From contig NZ_JMLH01000015.1 of NCBI RefSeq assembly GCF_000686665.1, positions 1-37,063 on the forward strand: 37,063 bases of DNA, in the 5' to 3' direction. Source of the stretch: Thomasclavelia saccharogumia DSM 17460. Its GTDB lineage: Bacteria > Bacillota_I > Bacilli_A > Erysipelotrichales > Coprobacillaceae. The notes beneath the pieces were generated by a model that worked only from the letters and a program-made list of their open reading frames with translations, was not told where the DNA came from and searched no databases. Of this stretch, positions 34,804 to 37,063 are shown in pieces (the first letter of the stretch is position 1; each line of letters starts with the position of its first letter). A program made the position numbers and the translations under genes.

Positions 34804-35757
34804 ATGAAAGATGTAAAAATATTATTTATGGGAACTGCAAGTTTCTCTAGACATGTATTAGAAGAATTATTAAAAAATAGTTTTAATATTATTGGTGTTG
34901 TTAGTCAGCCTGATCGTTTTGTTGGACGGAAAAAGGTTTTAACGATGCCAGAGGTAAAAGAAGTAGCTATTAAAAATAATATTCCAGTGTTTCAACCGCA
35001 GAAAATTAAGCAGGAATATCAAGAAATTATTGATTTAAAATCAGATTTAATAATTACAGCAGCTTATGGTCAAATTGTACCAGAAATAATTTTAAATACC
35101 CCAAAACTTGGCTGTATTAATGTACATGCTTCATTGTTGCCTAAATATCGCGGTGGAGCACCTGTTCATTATGCTATCATTAATGGTGAAAAAGTTACTG
35201 GAATAACAATTATGTATATGGCTAAAAAGATGGATGCAGGAAATATTATTAGTCAGTTGGAAGTTAATATTGATGATGCAGAAACAACTGGAGAATTGTA
35301 CGAACGCTTAAGTGTTGCAGGAGCAAAATTATTAATTGAAACTTTACCAAGTATTATTGAAGGAACAAATGCTTCTATTGAGCAGGATGAAAATCTTGTT
35401 ACATATGCTCCAACAATCAGCCATGAACAAGAAAAGCTGGATTTTAATAAAAGTGCTTTGCAAGTTTATAATCAAGTACGTGGAATGAATCCTTGGCCTG
35501 GTGCTTACACTACTTATCAAGATAAGATAGTTAAAATTTGGGCTGGTAAGGTTCATCATTGTAAAAATGCTATTGAACATCATGGGCATCAAGAAAATGG
35601 TACGATCGTTAAAATATTTAAAGATGCTATTGGTGTAAAAACAGGGGCAGGTATTTATTTAATTACGGAATTACAGATTGCTGGTAAAAAAAGAATGTTT
35701 GTAAAAGATTATTTAAATGGTAATAATGTTTTTAAAGTAGATACTAAGTTTGAATAG
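34804..35757 (+). CDS. fmt: Methionyl-tRNA formyltransferase
   Basis: Formylates Met-tRNA for translation initiation, using 10-formyl-tetrahydrofolate. The 317-aa protein has the N-terminal formyltransferase domain with the catalytic residues Asn106 and His108 (INVHASLLPKYRGGAP, residues 105-120) and Asp144 (KKMDAGNI), followed by the C-terminal OB-like tRNA-binding domain with the MNPWPGAYT motif. It has a weak GTGGTGAT ribosome binding site. In many Firmicutes fmt is next to def and rsmB; here it sits behind the gpr-spoIIP genes. Confidence 0.97.
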   Translation: MKDVKILFMGTASFSRHVLEELLKNSFNIIGVVSQPDRFVGRKKVLTMPEVKEVAIKNNIPVFQPQKIKQEYQEIIDLKSDLIITAAYGQIVPEIILNTPKLGCINVHASLLPKYRGGAPVHYAIINGEKVTGITIMYMAKKMDAGNIISQLEVNIDDAETTGELYERLSVAGAKLLIETLPSIIEGTNASIEQDENLVTYAPTISHEQEKLDFNKSALQVYNQVRGMNPWPGAYTTYQDKIVKIWAGKVHHCKNAIEHHGHQENGTIVKIFKDAIGVKTGAGIYLITELQIAGKKRMFVKDYLNGNNVFKVDTKFE

Positions 35758-35787
35758 CAGCTTTTTTTCAAAAAAGCTGCTTTTTTA
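35757..35787 (+). terminator. Terminator after fmt
   Basis: GCAGCTTTTTT (35757-35767) pairs with AAAAAAGCTGC (35770-35780), followed by a T run. Confidence 0.9.
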
Positions 35788-35807
35788 AAGTAATTCTCCT
35801 TTTTAGA

Positions 35808-35903
35808 TTGTAAAAGATAATGAGGAGGAAAAAAATATGATTCATGAAAAAACTGTTATCCAAAATAATGTCAGCTTTAGTAATGACCTGTTCTTTAAAT
35901 ATC
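35808..35903 (+). repeat. Direct repeat, copy A: Rpn gene ribosome binding site and start
   Basis: This segment is almost identical to 36969-37063 (one A fewer in the second copy's A run near the ribosome binding site). Identity begins about 29 bases before the start codon and continues to the right window edge, marking a duplicated gene start. Confidence 0.9.
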
Positions 35904-36811
35904 TGCTCTCTAGAGATACTTTTGAATCCAAAAAAATAAGAAAGTTTATCGTTAAATCTGTCACTGGCCTTGACTGTCAGCAGATGATCGTTAAAAATCC
36001 CGAAATCAATCAAAATACGGTCCTCGCTAAAAACATCATCCTCGATATCTGTGCGATTGATGAAAAAGGTCGAATCATCGATATCGAAATGCAGATGGCC
36101 GGCAGCAGTAATAGCGAAAGTACCCGCTTTCAGTTCTATGGTGCCAGACTGTTAGTAGAACAGATCGATACTGGTGAAAAATATCATCAGTTAAGACCGG
36201 TATATCAAATCATCTTTATCAATGAAGATGATGATCGTCTGATCAAAGAATATGCGTTTCGAGATGACCAGGGAGAGGTAGAAAAAAGTAATCTTAATTA
36301 CCGCTATTTTATCAAGATGAGACATATCGATAAGCTCATCAAGGAAAAGGGAATTGCAGGATTGAATGATTTAGAAAGATTATGTTATTTGTTTATAAAA
36401 AATGAATATCCTGCTATAATGAAAGAAAGAGAAGAAGATATCGTGGAGATGGTGATAAAGATGTATGACAAGTTTAGAAGTAATGAGCCGATATGGTCAT
36501 TAGCAAACCAGTTAGCCTTAGCGAAGCTTAGAACCGAATCCTTAGAGATGGAACGTGAAGAAAAGACGGCTAAAAGAATCGAAGAAGGAATCAAACAAGG
36601 TATTGAAATTGGACGAGAAGAAGGGGTTGAAATAGGAAAAAAAGAAACTCTTAGACAAACATGTATTAAATTGATTAAAAAGCAGTATCATCAAGACTGT
36701 CAGGAATGGGTAGAGAGCTTAAGTGAAAAGCAATTAGAAGAAATAATTGAATTGATTTTTAAAGAAGAAGATTTTAAAGTTTTTAAGCAAAAAATAGATA
36801 TGATCAAGTGA
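35837..36811 (+). CDS. Rpn-family PD-(D/E)XK nuclease / putative transposase (complete)
   Basis: The 324-aa protein is a complete member of the Rpn family. Catalytic residues are visible as Asp70 (NIILDICAID) and Glu84-Met-Gln86 (IIDIEMQ). A helical region with RFQFYGARLLVEQ and the YQIIFINEDDD strand follow. The C-terminal part has EGIKQGIEIGREEGVEIGKKE repeats and an acidic end. The 5' half has a visibly higher GC content and more C-ending codons than the neighbours, suggesting horizontal transfer. It has a GAGGAGG site. Its middle is nearly identical to the gene fragment at the left edge, and its start to the copy beginning at 36997. Rpn proteins promote DNA transfer or recombination; a role of this one is not shown. 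Confidence 0.92.
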   Translation: MIHEKTVIQNNVSFSNDLFFKYLLSRDTFESKKIRKFIVKSVTGLDCQQMIVKNPEINQNTVLAKNIILDICAIDEKGRIIDIEMQMAGSSNSESTRFQFYGARLLVEQIDTGEKYHQLRPVYQIIFINEDDDRLIKEYAFRDDQGEVEKSNLNYRYFIKMRHIDKLIKEKGIAGLNDLERLCYLFIKNEYPAIMKEREEDIVEMVIKMYDKFRSNEPIWSLANQLALAKLRTESLEMEREEKTAKRIEEGIKQGIEIGREEGVEIGKKETLRQTCIKLIKKQYHQDCQEWVESLSEKQLEEIIELIFKEEDFKVFKQKIDMIK

Positions 36812-36851
36812 TAAAGAAAAAGTTTTTATTAGCTAATATCCAAACAAAATT

Positions 36852-36897
36852 AAGGAAGTTTTAATTATCGGTAATGAAGTTAATACTTCCTTTTATA
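36852..36897 (+). terminator. Terminator between the two tandem Rpn genes
   Basis: AAGGAAGTTTTAA (36852-36864) pairs with TTAATACTTCCTT (36880-36892) with one mismatch, followed by a T-rich stretch. The remaining spacer up to 36968 contains no gene. Confidence 0.7.
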
Positions 36898-36968
36898 CTA
36901 TTAAATATTGGTATACATATTTTATGTAAAAAAATAACTAATAAAAAGAAGTAATTTCTCTAATTATC

Positions 36969-37063
36969 TTGTAAAAGATAATGAGGAGGAAAAAATATGA
37001 TTCATGAAAAAACTGTTATCCAAAATAATGTCAGCTTTAGTAATGACCTGTTCTTTAAATATC
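36969..37063 (+). repeat. Direct repeat, copy B: start of a further Rpn gene
   Basis: Second copy of the 35808-35903 segment, running off the right edge. All 67 coding bases visible are identical to the first copy. Confidence 0.9.
36997..37063 (+). CDS. Rpn-family PD-(D/E)XK nuclease, 5' part only (cut by window edge)
   Basis: Start of a second, tandem Rpn gene. The first 22 codons (MIHEKTVIQN and onward) are the same as in the gene at 35837, as is the GAGGAGG ribosome binding site; the catalytic part lies beyond the window. A 185-base spacer with a terminator separates the two genes. Confidence 0.85.
   Translation, partial: MIHEKTVIQNNVSFSNDLFFKY

Noticed and set aside
1-37063. The window as a closed circular mobile element, because both edges are Rpn genes
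   Set aside because: The content is essential housekeeping genes (rpoD, dnaG, rpsT) and the edge sequences come from different parts of the Rpn gene, so they do not join up as a terminal overlap.

Overview
The window is a stretch of an AT-rich chromosome from a Gram-positive, endospore-forming Firmicute. The low GC, strong AGGAGG-type ribosome binding sites, gpr and spoIIP, both MEP-pathway iron-sulfur enzymes, an alpha2-type glycyl-tRNA synthetase and the many Rpn-family genes suggest a gut Erysipelotrichia/Coprobacillaceae-like organism. That placement is inference from gene content, not from a marker alignment.

Most of the window is a conserved housekeeping backbone that parallels the Bacillus subtilis yqf region. 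On the left is ybeY-cdd-era-recO, then a radical-SAM YgiQ-like protein and an unusual alpha/beta hydrolase, then glyQS-dnaG-rpoD-trmK-nif3 (1-11.8 kb). The backbone resumes at 23.6 kb with ispH-yqfQ-like (minus strand), divergent cshB-nfo (plus strand) and a yqfT/DUF2624-like gene. Further right are ispG, pepF and rpsT (minus strand), divergent from gpr-spoIIP-small membrane protein-fmt (32.3-35.8 kb).

The backbone is interrupted by accessory DNA. At 12.0-23.6 kb, between nif3 and ispH (neighbours yqfO/yqfP in Bacillus), lie an envelope cassette, a giant surface protein and two small genes. The envelope cassette is an MMPL/RND membrane protein with an overlapping secreted LxxG-repeat protein, divergent from a TetR-family regulator, with a shared repeat-rich control region. 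The surface protein is about 1690 aa, with a signal peptide, a CAP domain, an Ig-like domain, 14 Big_3-type repeats and a C-terminal membrane anchor. The two small overlooked genes encode an 83-aa protein and a 65-aa two-TM protein. An Rpn-family nuclease gene and a decayed AraC/GyrI-type regulator sit between the yqfT-like gene and ispG.

Rpn (PD-(D/E)XK 'recombination-promoting nuclease') genes recur: a 3' fragment at the left edge, a full gene at 27.7-28.6 kb, a full gene at 35.8-36.8 kb and the start of a further tandem copy at the right edge. The edge copies belong to one closely related subfamily in the same orientation, so this 36-kb segment is bracketed by direct repeats.

The strongest candidates for new biology are the alpha/beta hydrolase whose nucleophile serine is replaced by glutamate, the two-gene small-protein unit at 23.1-23.6 kb, the surface-protein/MMPL island, and the mosaic tandem Rpn genes. 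No tRNA, rRNA or CRISPR array was seen.
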